Of a DNA stretch of 64,000 nt, positions 1 through 15,200 are shown one piece after another. The stretch's first letter is position 1. Each line of letters starts with the position of its first letter. The translations under genes and the position numbers were made by a program. The notes under the pieces are model-generated. The model made no database searches, had not been told where the DNA came from, and was given only the letters and a program-made list of their open reading frames with translations. The stretch is from Blastobasis lacticolella (lineage: Eukaryota > Arthropoda > Insecta > Lepidoptera > Blastobasidae): positions 10,253,001 through 10,317,000 of the forward strand of contig LR990059.1 of NCBI GenBank assembly GCA_905147135.1. The letters run 5' to 3'.

Positions 1-3000
1 TCCCATCTCTAGCTCGTCGGCGCGGGCGCATCGTGCATGCAGCGCGCGATTTGCATATGCTAATGTGATGGACGTGTCGCGCACACCCGTGCCTTTGTTG
101 GTGGCATCGGTGCATTTGTTAATAGACTCCTCAACGTGGACTACTGAATTGGGATGGTGGTAGTTAGGTGTTCAGGCCATTAGGGAGTAAAGATAGCCCG
201 TTTGCCAGGTGTGGTGACTATGGCAGGCAATACCCTACACTAATGCAAAGGAGGCTCAAGTCCAGTAGTGGAGTGTTGCTAGTGGAGTAAGCTATATTGT
301 AGTCTTATTTTAGTTTTACGAAAGCTAACTAGTAATCTAAAAATTCGATTCACGTTGAATATACAAAAGAACTATGTATAAGGAATTCTCAAAGGCCGTG
401 TCACCGTATTGGCCTGCTGACATCGTAGCCAACGATCCCTCTGTCCGTACTTCCTTGCCAAAAATTGCTGCAGAGAAGAAGCCTCGAGCCTTCGTCTTGA
501 AACAGCAATATGACGCCTCGCAACAACTTCCAAACCCTCCGATCGCTGTCAAATCATTCGCTATCAGTGATAGATCGCGGATAGTGCCACATGGCAGTCA
601 GGTGGCGGGTTCGTCGCCCGCGCAGGAAGCGCGTGTGTCTGCCGCGCGTCTATTCGCGCGTCCGGCGCGCGCGCATCTCGGTCGCACCAAATCGTGTGAC
701 GTGATGTGGCGACAAGAGATGCTTGCTGCCGAAACTCATAGTCACAATTACAGAGCAAAAACACATTGACCAGTCTAGGCTACCCTTTTAGAAGGGAGCT
801 AACTTTCCAATATTTTTGGTCACAATGCTCATGTTAGCTAGTGAGATGTCATTTTATGCAACTTAATTTTAAAGAAATGTAGGTCAGTGTATTTGAACAA
901 CTGGGTGCATCCGTCAACGGTGCATTACACCAGGCGACTGATCGAAACCGATGGAGACTTGCAGTTGACAAATTCTGAAGATGTCACAATCCTCAGCAGT
1001 GAGGGAACGATGAAGAACAAGTAATTACTATAATATTAGTGGAAGTGGAAAGCTTTGTGTGCCTGTGTTCTCCGAACAGTTATCACAATAATTTAACAGT
1101 TCAATCTGGACTCCTTCAAGGCCAGAGTGACTAGGCTGTTTCCAGACAGGCATGCTCACTGCAGTTATTAAAACTGCAGGAAATCACATATTGGCAGCAC
1201 CAGAAGAACCACCTGGTCCATACATAGTCACAGCATGGTCCCCAAAGATATTTTTGTAACGTCATTGACGGTTCCGCATTAATATAAAAGAACATATCTC
1301 AATTGACACCACCTTTTATAAGTATCCACTGTACCAATAACAAGATAGTTTGTTTATTTCAATTTAAATGCAAATGGTCAATCAGATATTAGTAAAATAA
1401 AAAACGATTCTAAGTAATTAGTAAGCCAATTTATACATTTTAGTAGTATGGTACCTGTTATGCGACGGATATGATTCAGAAGTTGCCAATATATAGGTAT
1501 GTGTAATTTAACATGATATTTTATAGACACAAATATTCGTGTTGGTATAATTATGGCGGTCAATAGAACATGATTGGTTGCTTTAAATATTAAAGGCAGC
1601 CAATAACATAATGGTTTTATTAACTGGGTATGTCAATAAGTTAATATGTGCATACCTCCTGGTAATTATTTTTTTCTGTCCTTATAGACACTAATAGTTA
1701 GATACGGTATAATTATAACCACTTCAAATCTGTCGAAGCTTAAATTTTTAAATAGTAAACGTTATGGTAAATCAGGTCTCCAGTGCTTCACGGGTAACCG
1801 CTTAGCAGTGGAGTATCCTAAGGTTTTAGAGAGTGACCACTTACCATTAGGTTTGCAATACCGATGGACATAAAAAATCGACTAGATTACAATTAAAATC
1901 CGAGTCCTATTATTACGTCCAGAATAAAATGCTACACATTACTTACTTCAATCACAGTTTTGATTTTCGATACATTTCAAGACATGATTGTAATTGGTAC
2001 AGTGAAACACCAACTTACACAGTAAGCACCTTGGTGATAACGACCAACTATTACATGTATAAGGATAATTAAACGTGTTTCAGTGTACAAGACTTGATAA
2101 TGGCAAACATTCAGGTTAATTTTAGTAATGAGGTCTAAGCGATTAACACTTGGTACAGACAATAAGGCCTTCAGTCCTTATTAAAGCTAGTACTTATTCA
2201 ATTCTCGAGCGCCACTTAGGTTTGGCTACATCTAGATCTTAGTTAGCCACACCGAATTGTCTAAACCTGGGTTCTTTACCTCGAACAAATTGTTCACGGA
2301 AAAATGACTACCGTTTGCGTTTTGTAGATAATTGTCCATTTGGGAAGTAATTTAAAATGTAAATAAAGTGTCCCCATAAAAACTTAAAACTTAGTAGAAA
2401 TTACAGATTTTATATTCGGAAGTTGAAATAGGAAATGATACCGATATAGAATAATTATGACACTGTAAGGACGGAGATCGCGCCACTAGAGAGCCTTTGT
2501 TTCCTTCTCTCAATACTAACTTGATAGAGATAGCAGTATCTAAGTCGCGCCTTTTCTCGCACACTTGTGCTAGCCGTGCTGCTCCCTACTAACTTGACAC
2601 GGTCGTCCGTCCACCTCGTGGGGGACCATCCTAACCTGCAATTGTTGCTACGTGACCGTCACTCGAGAACATTTCCGCCCCATCGGCCATCGGCACGAGC
2701 TTGTAATTTCGGTTTTGCGGCTCTGAAACCTAAATCGGTGACTAGAACGTACTACAGCAAGATTCTTAAAACAACGCTTTACAGTTAAACACGACTCAGT
2801 AACAACCAACCACATACACCTATGTAAGTAGTTGTCGTTTAATTATGGAAAACGTGCGTACGTAAACAGTGGCCGCAGTTAGCTTATCGATTCCCCGAGA
2901 TCTCCGTGAATGAGTCCCATCTTTGTTCGCAATGACGTCGATATCTCGCGGGGACGTCTCGCGTTATCTCAGGATCGGTTGTTATTGAAATTGGCCCATT

Positions 3001-6000
3001 ACCATACGGCCTGGGGCGTAGGCGGCTACTGCGTGTTGACAGTGTCGCGGCTGTGTTGGTACGTCAATAAGGAGGCAGTGTTGGAGCTCGTAGTAGCCTT
3101 ATGGCCGATAAAACTGTGTTTGACGGCGTTGAAATATCTTCATCTAATAAAATAAAGCATTCCCGTCTAGCTATATGTTCGCTTGTCTGCTTTTTTATGC
3201 AACGTGTGTTTCACGTACAAGATAGATAGATAGATACACTCTGTATTGCACACAAAATTACAAAAAAAAATAATAGGTCTCGAAGGAAAGTCTTGATTGT
3301 ACCTTCTTGGGCAAAGACGGGGCGGGTTGCTGTAGGTTTATTAACAAGTATAGGTACTTACGTACAAAATTTGAACAGGATATGTCAAGATAATTAAAAA
3401 CGTTACGTAGACAAAAAAACCTGAATCGTGTTTTGGTTCAAAATAAATCGGGCATATTTAATTAATTACTCAATAAAGATAAAAACTAAAGCTTAGGAGG
3501 TACTCATATTAATTATATCTTAATATTTCCACGCAAGTAATGAGTTCATACGTATATGTGAAACTTTGTTCATTATTGTCAAACAATATATTCGCGGTTC
3601 ATTAGATAGATTAGAGCTATCTCCTTGGAGAAGTTTATCTAATAATATCACAAACAGGCAGTGAGTGACACTTTCGTATTTACAGACATTATTTGCACAA
3701 TATATTTATTAGGTTGCCGAAGACCGGGCTAAGTGGAACAGGAAGAACCCTGGCAGAAACCGGGATTGACCACTTGGATGATGACGGTGATATTTATTTA
3801 TAACAGTGCTTATGCATCTGTATTTAGAGCTCAAAACTCTCCACACCTGACTATCTGTCTTTCTACGCCGTAAATTAGCAGGTACTCTTATCAAAGAGGT
3901 GTCACAAGAGCCTGGGAACATTATAATATTGGCTGTTGGTGCTATTAATCAATAAAAATAAGCGGTTTCAGCCGAACACCGCATATTAACCCTCCGGTTA
4001 ACTGCTACCGTTAGCGAGAGCGTTTCCGTTGTCGGACGATGCGAGTTCAAATGACAGTGTTCCAATTGAAGCAAGAACTACTGGTGAAGGGTACATGGAA
4101 GTACTATGTAGAGGATCCATTCCAACTGTGAGCAGTTGCGTCTGTTAATTTGTATGGGTACACTTTCGGCCTAAGAGAATGGGGGTGTAAGAATTCATAT
4201 TTTTTCATAGCAAGCTGTTATCGCGCGTTCTCTATGATCAGTCAGTATTTGTCAAGACTAATCCAACTCAAACTCGATGGGTTTACCATGCGAACTTTAG
4301 GAATTCTTGTGTCTACCTTCCGTTTCCATCATCAGCTCAGCTCGATGGTATCATAACATTGGATTGTCACCGAACGTACATGAGTGTGCCAAATTTCAGC
4401 GCAATCGGAAACCGGGAAATAGGTCAAATGTAATTTGCAAGATTTTCTTACGAACAGACATGGGGACATGTGAAACTAGGTTATGATTGCGACTCGGCTA
4501 TTAATGCCATACGAATAATAAATAAGTAAATGTGATACTAAATAAAAGCTTGTAAAAGACAAGGCAACCGGATAGTTGATGTCTAGTGTTTGCCTTACTC
4601 CCGCGTACTGACAGGGTACCAGCTTCGCAGCTACATCACGAGTCGAACGGGCCCCGACTAAACTGCCAATTACGCTAATTACTCATTATTAACCAGCTCT
4701 CCGGGCGGGAAAAAGCAGAGTTGCGGGCGATTTGCGGCCCAGACTCGCTCACACTTACGAGTAGCTCTATTTGTAGATGCTTGAGTTTTTCCATCGACAT
4801 TTTCTAGGTCTAACTAGTGCTGGATTGGAGGCTGAGTTAATGCAAAGTGATAAAAATTTGTTTTTGGTAGTTCCGGTTCGGAGTGATAGACTAAACAGCT
4901 ACATCAAATCAATTTTACTAATTACACTTCGCAAGTGCGTGACTTAAGCGATCCGTTATAAAGTGACATAAAGTGAAATTCAACAACACAATCGCATTTT
5001 AGACTACTTTGAAAACCTCGACCTTGAAACTAGAGGAGCAATCCAAACCACTCAACCCACTCCAATACGGCACATTAAAATTTGGCCACCAACTTCCTTC
5101 GATTCGAGCAAAAGTAGTCGGTACTACCCAATTTCGACAAAAATAGATCGTCTATCAGTCGTCATTCGTATAATCGTAGAAAGAGTGCTTATACGCATTT
5201 CGGCTCCAAGGTCGGGTGGCTTCCGGCGGCGTGTGGCAAGTTCCGCTATTGAGCAACCCGCGCCGCGCTGCTGCCCGCCTAATTGTTCTGTTGCATCGCT
5301 ATCCTGCAGCGCCGCTGCGCCCGCGCCCGCGCCGCGCCCGCGCCGCGTCTAAACGCACCTCGGACGCACGCTTATTATATGCGTGTGTTGCTAAATGACC
5401 GATAAACTATATGCTCGTAAAAATTGCAAAGAGTGGAACGAGCAAAAAACGTAGTAATTGATTCTAAGTGCGCATTGTTCTTAATAATTAAAAGGTGTAA
5501 CTTTTGTTTTTATAACGGTTAAACCTGCTAATTTTAGCATTTGAGGTGCGTTAGAGTATTAGGTATAATACACCAACCGCTTGGGTTTATGGGTGTCGTA
5601 AAAGGGGACTATTGTGTTAGAGGCTAACTAGCTGGGACCTCTATTGTGAACACTGCGATCTCCAACCCGCCTGCCAAGCGTGGAGAAGGCTCACGCTCCA
5701 CTGTGTGGAGAAGGGTCAAGTCCAGTAGTGGACTATCATTACATTGACCTCTATTAATACAATTATTAGTGGTCAGTGACTGTATGGGATGTTAACAAGT
5801 AACCCACTACCACTGATATTTCTCAACAGCTGATACCTACTCTTGTGAAATCAGTTATGATTAAGTTCTTCCTTCTCTCTTTTTGATAGAAGGAGCCCCG
5901 TGTCCGAATTTAGGGTGATCAAGGATGACGATATCTGAAGAAAGAGATACAACGTATGTCCTCTATACTTAGTAGGACAATACGATGACGACTAACATTC

Positions 6001-6014
6001 TGCATCCCCCTCAG
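1..6014. other. Non-coding region left of the Pointed-domain exon
   Basis: No convincing exon is seen here. If the P2 form of pnt follows the fly gene, this is intron of that transcript, because the exon at 6015 starts in mid-codon. The region holds repeat fragments: SINE-like pieces near 225-290 and 5630-5740 that share wording such as 'gtcaagtccagtagtgga', an RTE-LINE tail fragment near 2560-2740, a short GATA tract at 3221-3236 and a GC-rich patch at 5210-5390. The open frames at 374-769 and 5216-5398 show no recognisable domain. Confidence 0.5.
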
Positions 6015-6218
6015 ACCCCCGGCAATGGAGCGAGGCGGCAGTGGCTGCGTGGCTGCGCTGGGCCGCGCGCGAGTTCTCGCTCGAAGGCGTTGCCCTGCAG
6101 CAGTTCGCCCGCACCCAGGGGAAGGACATCTGCGCCATGGGCCGCGAAGAGTTCGTAGCTCGTGCCCCCGCCTTCATGGGCGACATACTGTGGGAACACC
6201 TCGAGATATTGCAGAAAG
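6015..6218 (+). CDS. pnt: pnt exon: Pointed (SAM) domain
   Basis: Begins after a 'cccctcag' acceptor with two bases that complete a codon (consistent with Asp of a DPRQW motif) and ends at AAAG/GTAAG. It encodes 67 full codons covering nearly the whole Pointed domain. The hydrophobic core and the [13 protein letters not shown] final helix are intact, so the domain looks functional. Confidence 0.93.
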
Positions 6219-9200
6219 GTAAGACGGACGCGGTGATTTTTTTTTCTTTTTCATAGCCGGCATTCTGTTGGACCATGTTGGAAACTCAACATCACATTTC
6301 TTAGCGACGATGTGGCTGAAGATGGAGCGTGTTTGCGTAGAAGCAGCCTTATACTGTGGTATTGAAAGCGGCCAGATTCGTGGGTTTTCCACTGCTCTAG
6401 CCGTGTAGTGATGAGCTGCATTTTAAAATGTTGTAGGAGTTTATGTCGCCAAATAAGACTTGCCTGAGATGGTTACCCTTTGGATGTGTGCAGTTGTCTT
6501 GCAAACCTACATCTTGAATCACAGATTGCGGTTGAATTGGAATTTGTTTTTATCTGAACTTCTGTCGATATAGCTTAAACTACTTAAAATACTTGTATTT
6601 TCATAAGTGAATAAAAAGTATTCTTGAGCATACCCGCATTATACTGTCACTTTCTGAAAAATACCCAAACATATACTTACCTTCTCTAGATGTGGAAAAG
6701 GAACGGTCGCTGCTAGCCAACGTGCCGCCCAACATGTACGAGAGCAACGTGTGCCTGCCCGAGCTCCCGGACTATATCCCGCCGCCTGCGCACCATTACA
6801 ACAACAACAACAACACCGGTGAGTCTCCTAGACTATTGTGACATGTATTATTGTAGAGTCCGTTTCAAGAAGTTCAGTGGAAATTAACGGAAGCGCAACC
6901 TAATCTTTGAACCGCAGCGCCTCTCTGTCCACCACAGACCAGTAACAATCTTGCGATACCATCATTGAAGATACTTATGTCTAGTTTCTGAAATGCTTGT
7001 CAATATTAATTATAGATTAAAACCCTTTTCGTCTTTCTCTACAACTCATCGCAGAAAAGGATGGCGAATTTTAATTGATGATTGTTTAACGTACGAGAAA
7101 CGGGCTTAACGGCCTGGCTGCGGTAGCTACTTAGCCACCTAGCTTTGTACGGAAATTAATTAAGAATGTCTTAATCTTCAATGTAAAACACAAATAGTAT
7201 TTAGTGAAAACTGCTACAAACGTCCTTCTTAGCCCTTCATACCATAGTGAAATTTCCTGCTAATTTAATCGAGTGTCCAGCTTTCGCCGTCCAGCAGCCG
7301 TCCAGCCAAGGTAAGTCATGCTAATGCAGATAGTTCACACATATAGAGGTAGCTACAGGTCTACTACCACTCTCTTCTTGATTTAAGTGGCTATTCATAG
7401 ACCCATTCGTCTTGAGCAGTTTATATTATGACAGGTTTTATGTTGGCAGGCCTTTAAAAATGCATTTTAATGCTCCCCAAGTCTCTTGCAGTTTATTATC
7501 AGTGCATATAGATAACGGAATTGCCGCTTATCACGGTTGCAGTCATTAGCTGGCGATAACTCAGCAACTATTACGGCTGCGTGCGATGCATTGCGAGTCA
7601 CTTCTCTAATGACCGCGCTCTCAACTTTGACATGAAGAAGATAGGTGTGCGGTAATTGCAACTGAGTAGAGTGACATCGCATTCCTGTGGTTCTGTTTGC
7701 ATCGAGTTTATGGGGACACGTTGTCAAGGACTCGAGAATTCGAAAATAAACCCATGAAGATATTATACTAACCGCATTTCGTGATTGTGTCTACTAAATG
7801 TGAACAGTTATAAAGGGTGAGACTTCGAATGAGTCAGTGAGGAGTAATCTGAAACTATATTAGATTGAATCATTTGTTCTTAGATGTGACATTCGCAACA
7901 AGAGTACCTACTTATTACATAACTAGTTATGTAACACAAAGCGACATTACGAACATGGATGAAAAAATTATCATTACATTATGTAGTAAAAGGTTTTAGG
8001 GCGCACATAATATCAGGGTTATCGCGGTCGTTCACTAAACAATACGAAATCCAACATCAATTACAGTTAACTGATTTATCGATTCACAGGAGCGTATCGT
8101 TAAAATGTAATAGCTTTGTTAGTGGCTGGAGCACCCGCAATTCCGTATCGGACGTTAATTAAACTCGACAATCGTCAGCTACTACGCTAGGGGTGGGTTG
8201 GTGTGTGCAATCTCACGTATAAAAGCCCATTTCCATTAGATATAAAACGGTGCGTTTATTGCGTACTAAATCATAGCACCGGGATGTTTTCACTGCCCGC
8301 CGCCGCCACTGGAACAACAAATAAATAATAAATTAACTAAGCAGAAATAATAAATCTACGAAGAGAGACGAAGCCCTCTTCGTCGTTCGGGTGGTCCTGC
8401 GAGCGTCTGCCCCATTTCATCTCACCGGCCATTTGGCGAGATTAACGCCGCACATTTTTAATAGCGCCATCGAAGCGATGGGCCCTTTCTCCTATAACTG
8501 GCCCGCTCAATCAAAAGTCCACTTTGTTGATCGTCGCGTCTTCAAAGAACATAACAACTGACAGATACGATGTCGCGCTTATTGGTTAACATGGACCGTC
8601 TTTTTCTGGGGCACTGCCATTAAATACATCAAGTGACAATTAAAAAATCTTCGAATGCTATTTTTATTTATAACTGCCATATTTTTTTATATTATATCCC
8701 AAGCGCATGCAGCAAATGGGCCTGGTAGAGAGTGGTCACCGCTTAGACATTAACAACACCAGAGGTATCGCGTTGCCCACCTCGTCACCCTTGGGACACT
8801 ATGCTCTGACAGCAAAGTCCAATATCCCACCACTGCCAAAGCCTTTCCCCAAATCCTCATCCATTGAGCATTGAGACCTCCCTTACCGGCAAAATATTAT
8901 TTATAATAGTATTTTAGTTCGACCAGCAACCACGAAAACTCGCTACGACCACAATGTTATCGCGGACCGAATATAACATGTAACATCTTAGTGCAATTTT
9001 CTTGATACATTTTCGCGAACGCGGCGTCCGCGAGGCGCATAATCGCAGCCACGCGTTTCCAGTCGGGTGCGCGCGCGCCGGTGGCGCAAGCCGCGACCTT
9101 GGCGCGATTTTTCCGCTCTCTTTCAGCCGATCCGAGGGCGAATCTAGCGCGATTCAGACCATCTTCGTTTTCATAATGCTAGAGCCGCTCGGCCGTGGAA

Positions 9201-12200
9201 ATGCGTTATGTTGATGTCATTTTGAGACATGATTTGCTTAGTTACGCGAATTTATTTTTTGCGCTTAAATAATTTCATTTATAGAACTTTATTGGAATTA
9301 CCGGTGTCTTTGATCATTTGTAGATTAAGGAAGAGGGTACGTTAATAAATGAAACTAATATTACTAAATTCAATAATTTACAGTGTGAGTTACGCATAAA
9401 ATACGGCTTTGGCAAGATTCATTCGTGCATTAAATACGCTGGATTTCAAGCACTCATGTCTACTTCCAGCAGTATCGTAAACTAACATGTTATTAGCAAA
9501 CGCGCAATATAAACATGCAAGGACAGACATAAATATCAAAATACTAACTGAATCTATATTCTGAAAAAGTTTCCTTTTCTTAACAATTTCATAAACACTA
9601 CATTTACAAAGTCCACCGCTACAACTAAAGTTATATTGAAACAATGTCATAACATTAGGTCAGCTAGCACTTAAGTGTCTAAATTGCCTTGTTCGACAAT
9701 CGATAGGCGGGTCCCTACCACCACCGTCCCTCCTCTATTGCAGATGTGGCAACACCACACCTCGGCAACCAGTCTTCGGCCTCAGTGCCATCCGAGCCCA
9801 TCACTGCCTTTGTTCTTCACATGCCGAAATAGGCACTACACTTCGCTAACGCTTGCTTGAAAGTTCAGTGTCATTTTTGTTCTTGTTTAGTTGCTTATTT
9901 TCGGCCAGTTACTTCGGCTTCTTTTACAAGTTTTCTTTTTATATTATTTTTTAATTATCTATCGTATTCTTATTTTGAATTCTTTGTTAGAATATAGTAA
10001 CACACTAACCGTATCTTTTCCATTTATTAGGAAAAACGGCAATAGTGGCATCGGATGAGACGGTTTGCGTTTGATATTGAGCGCAGTATAGTGTCAGTGT
10101 TCCCTGTGATTGTGTGACAAATATGGCTGATTTGGATTCTGGATAAGCTATGTTCCTGCACCCGAGCTCGCGCGCGCGTGACGCCGCAGAGCTGGATCCT
10201 GTTATGGTGTGGCGTGGTGAGTCGCACAATAATTTCCAGTGGTGACCAGTGATAACTTTTCGAGGTTGCATTAAATGTTGGCTACCATAGAGAATTTTTT
10301 TATTACTGTATTAATGATTACGTTTTTGCCTTGGAGAACACAAATGTCCTGGTAACTCTTTCCCTTCTTCCACATTCATCGTCCTTTTTGTACATGTTCG
10401 CCGTAGTAAGTTTAAAAAAATGGTGTGGACTGTGGTAATGTGGGAGGTACCCATTAGGTAAAAGTGATATTTAACGGCCATAAAGTTATTAGTGTGAGTG
10501 AGCGTAAATTAACAATAATGCTTAAATAAATACTTAGTTACAATTCTAAAGAACGAAACGAACGAACGAAAGAACGAAAGAAAAAAGTGTCATTTATCTG
10601 AACCTAAATTGATATAGTTATGTAGAATGAGGAGTAAAAATAAAATAATATGATGACAAAATGTAAAAAATGTACCTACCCAAGTACGTCATGCGACTTA
10701 CTTATTGCAAAGATACGTTATGGTACCGTAATATTACCTATACCTGATGCAATTGCACACCCGCTATACCCGCTATGGGTAAACAGTTTTTTTCTCTGCA
10801 AAAAGTTATATTCTATTCTACTCAACACGCAGATAATAACAGTACAAAGAACCACTACTTGCCGATCCTTACGTACTCACGTCTACGTGTCCATTCATTG
10901 CAATTAAAAACCCCAAGGTTAGCACGAAGCCACGCCGGGTGAATTTCACGCGTCCTCGCGACAAACCGAGCGTTTCGAACTAATGCAAATGGGGCGCCTC
11001 TGAAGGTTAGAACAAAAAACCGTTTGTGGTAGGTTATATACTTCGTACTATCGTATCAACATAGTGGTATCAATATTTTGCAACTGCAGTAGTATTAATA
11101 AGGCGTATGGTTGCAAGGCATCCGCGCTGTCGCAAGCCGTTCGCATCCTCGCGTTGCGCACTCGCCGCAAATCGCCGGACGTGCGCCCGCGCATCGGAAC
11201 TGCGTTGCGACACCGTGCCACCGCCTGTCGCCGCTGAAACTTCACGGCTACTCGCGAGCTACGGACTGGACCCACTACGGAGTCGCTACGGATCATAGAC
11301 TAACTACAGTCCACCTGCAAAATGAAATTGGTCGATACTCTCGCCACTTCTACGGATCATAGACTATCTAATTTACACTGTCAGCGATTTACACCAAGTC
11401 ATGCAACGCGGGAGATGACGGAGCGGAAAATGTGACTGATGAAATTATGTGTTTGTTGTAAATGAGTAACTTAGAACTTCTTCTATGTTTAGAATAGACG
11501 GATCCGCTTTGAAAACTACTTTCCACTTTATCCACTAATTGATTAGTCAGTAGTAGAGGTACATTTCAGTAATAGAGTTCAACCCTTTATCTGATATCTT
11601 ACCTTTATTTCAACTCTCAATAATAACTGCTTCCTGCTTCTTGTGAGGCATGTAATAGTTGCAAGCCGCCCAAGGAGTCTCCAACGTGGCTTACGAAGAC
11701 TGCTATCAATCGAAAGTGACCGGGAATGACAGCAATAATAACTTACCTATTCACCTATCTATGGAGCGTTGAGCTTAATACATACCGTATAATTTATACT
11801 CACTCGCCGGCTCACATAACTAATCCGGCGACATAGGGTCTTAAAACGTCGTTGGTCGTTATTTCTTTACCCTTAGAGTTTAATATTTACGACGTGCGTA
11901 CGCAATAACAGTCGACTGGGTTACGCGGTGGCCAATCACGGTAATTTATTGGCATAGAACGATATGGGCAGTAAATCAGAGACAACGGCCCGAACCAATA
12001 TGTCGCGGAACAACCTAGGCCCCGCCCAGTGTCTTTTACCTTACCCTACACTACACTACAGCCCATTTGAATCACCTTCGAGGTAGTTTTATAATATGGG
12101 TGGATTCTTACAGTCGCTAAGGGCTATTTTAAGTAAACTCGTAGCCCTGATTATTTCCAAAATAGCTATACATAAATATATTTATAGTAGTAAACAAACA

Positions 12201-15200
12201 TTTGTATGTGTCCCTCTTATGTTCATTGAATGATACTCATAGAAATGTAGGTGAGCCAGAGCAGGCCCTTCGAGATATGATCACCGAGAATCAATATCGT
12301 TAACGGACCACTTACGCTGTCAATCGAACTCGAGTGTCGACAAGAAAATATTGGGCTTTCTACGAGATATCAATAAAAAGATACGTGTCGCTTCGAGCGG
12401 CCACATCCGGCTGCATTGTGCTTCGCCGGCTTCCGGCGCAACCCGATACACACTCCTGCGCACGTGCGCCAGCTTTTCAAATTTCGAACTACGAAAATTT
12501 GTACAAAGACCGACAGAGCGAGATGGCGAATTCGTTCCCTACACTAGGACAAAAAGGACAAAGAAATGATCGTTAAACTGATTTGTTTAACATACAATCA
12601 AGTCGTATCTAATGGCCCAGAACTTTTCTTGGGGGAGGCAGTTAAAGTGTCAGTAGACAATACCACATAAAAACTATTCACAATCTTCTTTGGTCGTAGC
12701 ACGTGCCCATTGCTCCAACTGAATGTAAAGACACACGCCACTTTACCTATGAATTTACGACATTTCCTTTTTAGTATTGCTCATAAAATATATTTATAAA
12801 CGTATGTAAGTACTTTGATATAGATAAATAACACAGCCTCCAATAACTTGCAACTTGACTGCACAAAATAATAAACAATCACCAGCTTCAACTTACGGTC
12901 TTTTTTCATTTTTATAGTTATCTCCTTGAAGGCTCCATAGAGAAGCTTAATAATCCGTAAAGAATGTATGTATTCATTGTTGGGCAATAACAAAAAACAC
13001 AATAGCCACTTTACCAAATGCAGGTACGGAGTTAGTGAAATATCATTGTGAAGGGTTGTCGCAAGAAAAGAGCAAGGGTGCGTCTTTGATATGCGCCGGA
13101 TTGTAGGGCGCTGCCCAGAGGGGCCCTTGTCCTTCAATAAGCCCTTAACAAGGGTCTGCGAAGAGCCCATTCAATCAGACCTTTTATCCATTCACCTATT
13201 TCAGGTGTCCTTGATTCGATCCTAAATCCGATTTGTTTATGAAGGCTATTGGAACCGAATAAAGGGCAAGGGTCAACATACAAAAACCCTTTTTAATATT
13301 GGAACGGTGTTATCGAAGTCTTGGCGTGTAAAGCCGGTTTAATTTAGTCCTGTATTTTTTTATACCACTAAGGTAGCAAACAAGCTTGCGGCCTGCCTGA
13401 TGGTAAGCAGTCACCGCAGCCTATGGATGTTTGCAATACCAGGGGCATCACCCACGCGTTGCCAACCCCGTCAAAACCTTTTAACCCCTTTCTTGAGGAA
13501 CTCCATGTTGTACTCACCTATGTACTGTTTGTATATAGGTACTTTAAAGAAGTCGTTCTGCTTGTGTGCTGCAATGTATGATTTTGAGTTGCCAATAATA
13601 TGTAGCTATATTACTCATTTAAATCACTACACCCAACATATCAGCGGAAACTTCCAAATGACTCATAAAGTAAGTTATTCTTTTGTTATTACATCGTTAC
13701 ACTGAAACATTATAAAAATAAACCGTTCTCAGAATTTTTGTTCTGACCGTCACACAATGGCACATGATAACCAACTATCAGTGAACTTTTAATTGACAAA
13801 ATGTCATTCAAATGAAAATATTTTAAATGTTACGAATTTAGGAAAGGACAGCGACCTAACCTATTTAAGTCTGATAAAGTTGAAATGTTATTACATACCT
13901 ATTTGTTTAAGTAATTTTTGATAACACAATGAAAAATCGTGCCATTTGGGGTTTTGGAACTCTATATAATATTTGGGCGTGCGTAGTGCGTACAGATTCC
14001 ACCTACGGCATTTTTTGAAATTCGAGTAGACAATCCATTCTTTACAAACTTTGCAGGTGTCGAGCACTACGCATTTGAACCTCCAGAACAGAATTGGCGT
14101 GGGAATATTAAAAGAGTTTCGCGAATTATGAGCGAAGTACAAAATACAAATGCACTGCGTGAGAGTTAGAAAAAAGGCTTTAAGAGGCCTATTGACGAGG
14201 ACCTCGGTAGCTGATATAAGTATCGAGTTACTAGCGTATGGTGAGCCGACAAAGCGTGTGTCGGTGCGTTTGAAGCTCCCGAATCAATTAATCGCGCTAT
14301 TTGCGGACTCTACTACTACGAGGGGCGGGAGAGGGGGGGGGGGGGCAGTGTCCCCCGCAAAAACAAATATTTGTCGGCTGTTCATTATCCTTTATTAGGC
14401 GCTGGTTTAATTGACGCCTTGATTGCGGGCCGTCTTACTCCGAGCGCGGATTAACCAATATAAAGTGGCTCAAATTAAAAACTTTCGAGAATCGTTAATT
14501 TTATTCTCCATTCCTTGATTACGAAATCCTTTGGACAAAAAAAATGGAGATTTAATTTGTCGAATTCAACGTCGCGTATTTTTATTCTCGCTTATGCGTT
14601 TTAATCTTTTAAACGGCGTATAATGGTTCGCGTAAAAACTATTAGCACATAATTATGTCCGATACGTTATCAGAGCGGGGCGGGCAGGACGTCGTGGGCG
14701 CCTGTCCTTCGCAACGCTGCCCCTGAGATAGCGTTGTCATGTAAATACATTGTACGACACATTTACTGGAAGAACCCACTCGACCCTATCCAATGTTTAC
14801 CCAACATTACCCACCACCCAAACGCCAATGTTTTTATTAATAAAAGAAATGAAGATAACATGTCCAGCTGCCGAATAAAAAACGACGACGCAGGCTACGA
14901 CCAGACCCGACACGTCGTTCGCCATATAAAATTAATAACACGAAAATTTGTCACCACATAAAACACATGTTTATAGGTCCGAGGTCGATTTTAGAACAAA
15001 AATAATATGTCACAATCATAATGTTCTCAGAAATCGTTCCGAATTTAAACGTGGATATATACCGTCTCGTCATATGACGGAGGCCGGGAGAAATAAATTA
15101 TTGGCACCGGAAGTGACGTCTCGCGCGCTCCAATTTGAGCCGCGCGGCTCCGTCGAATGAACTCTTCACTTTCTTGAAAAAAATATAACCATTATTACGA

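Noticed and set aside
374..769. 131-codon open frame near the left edge
   Set aside because: No domain, no splice context that joins the Pointed exon, and composition like non-coding flanks.
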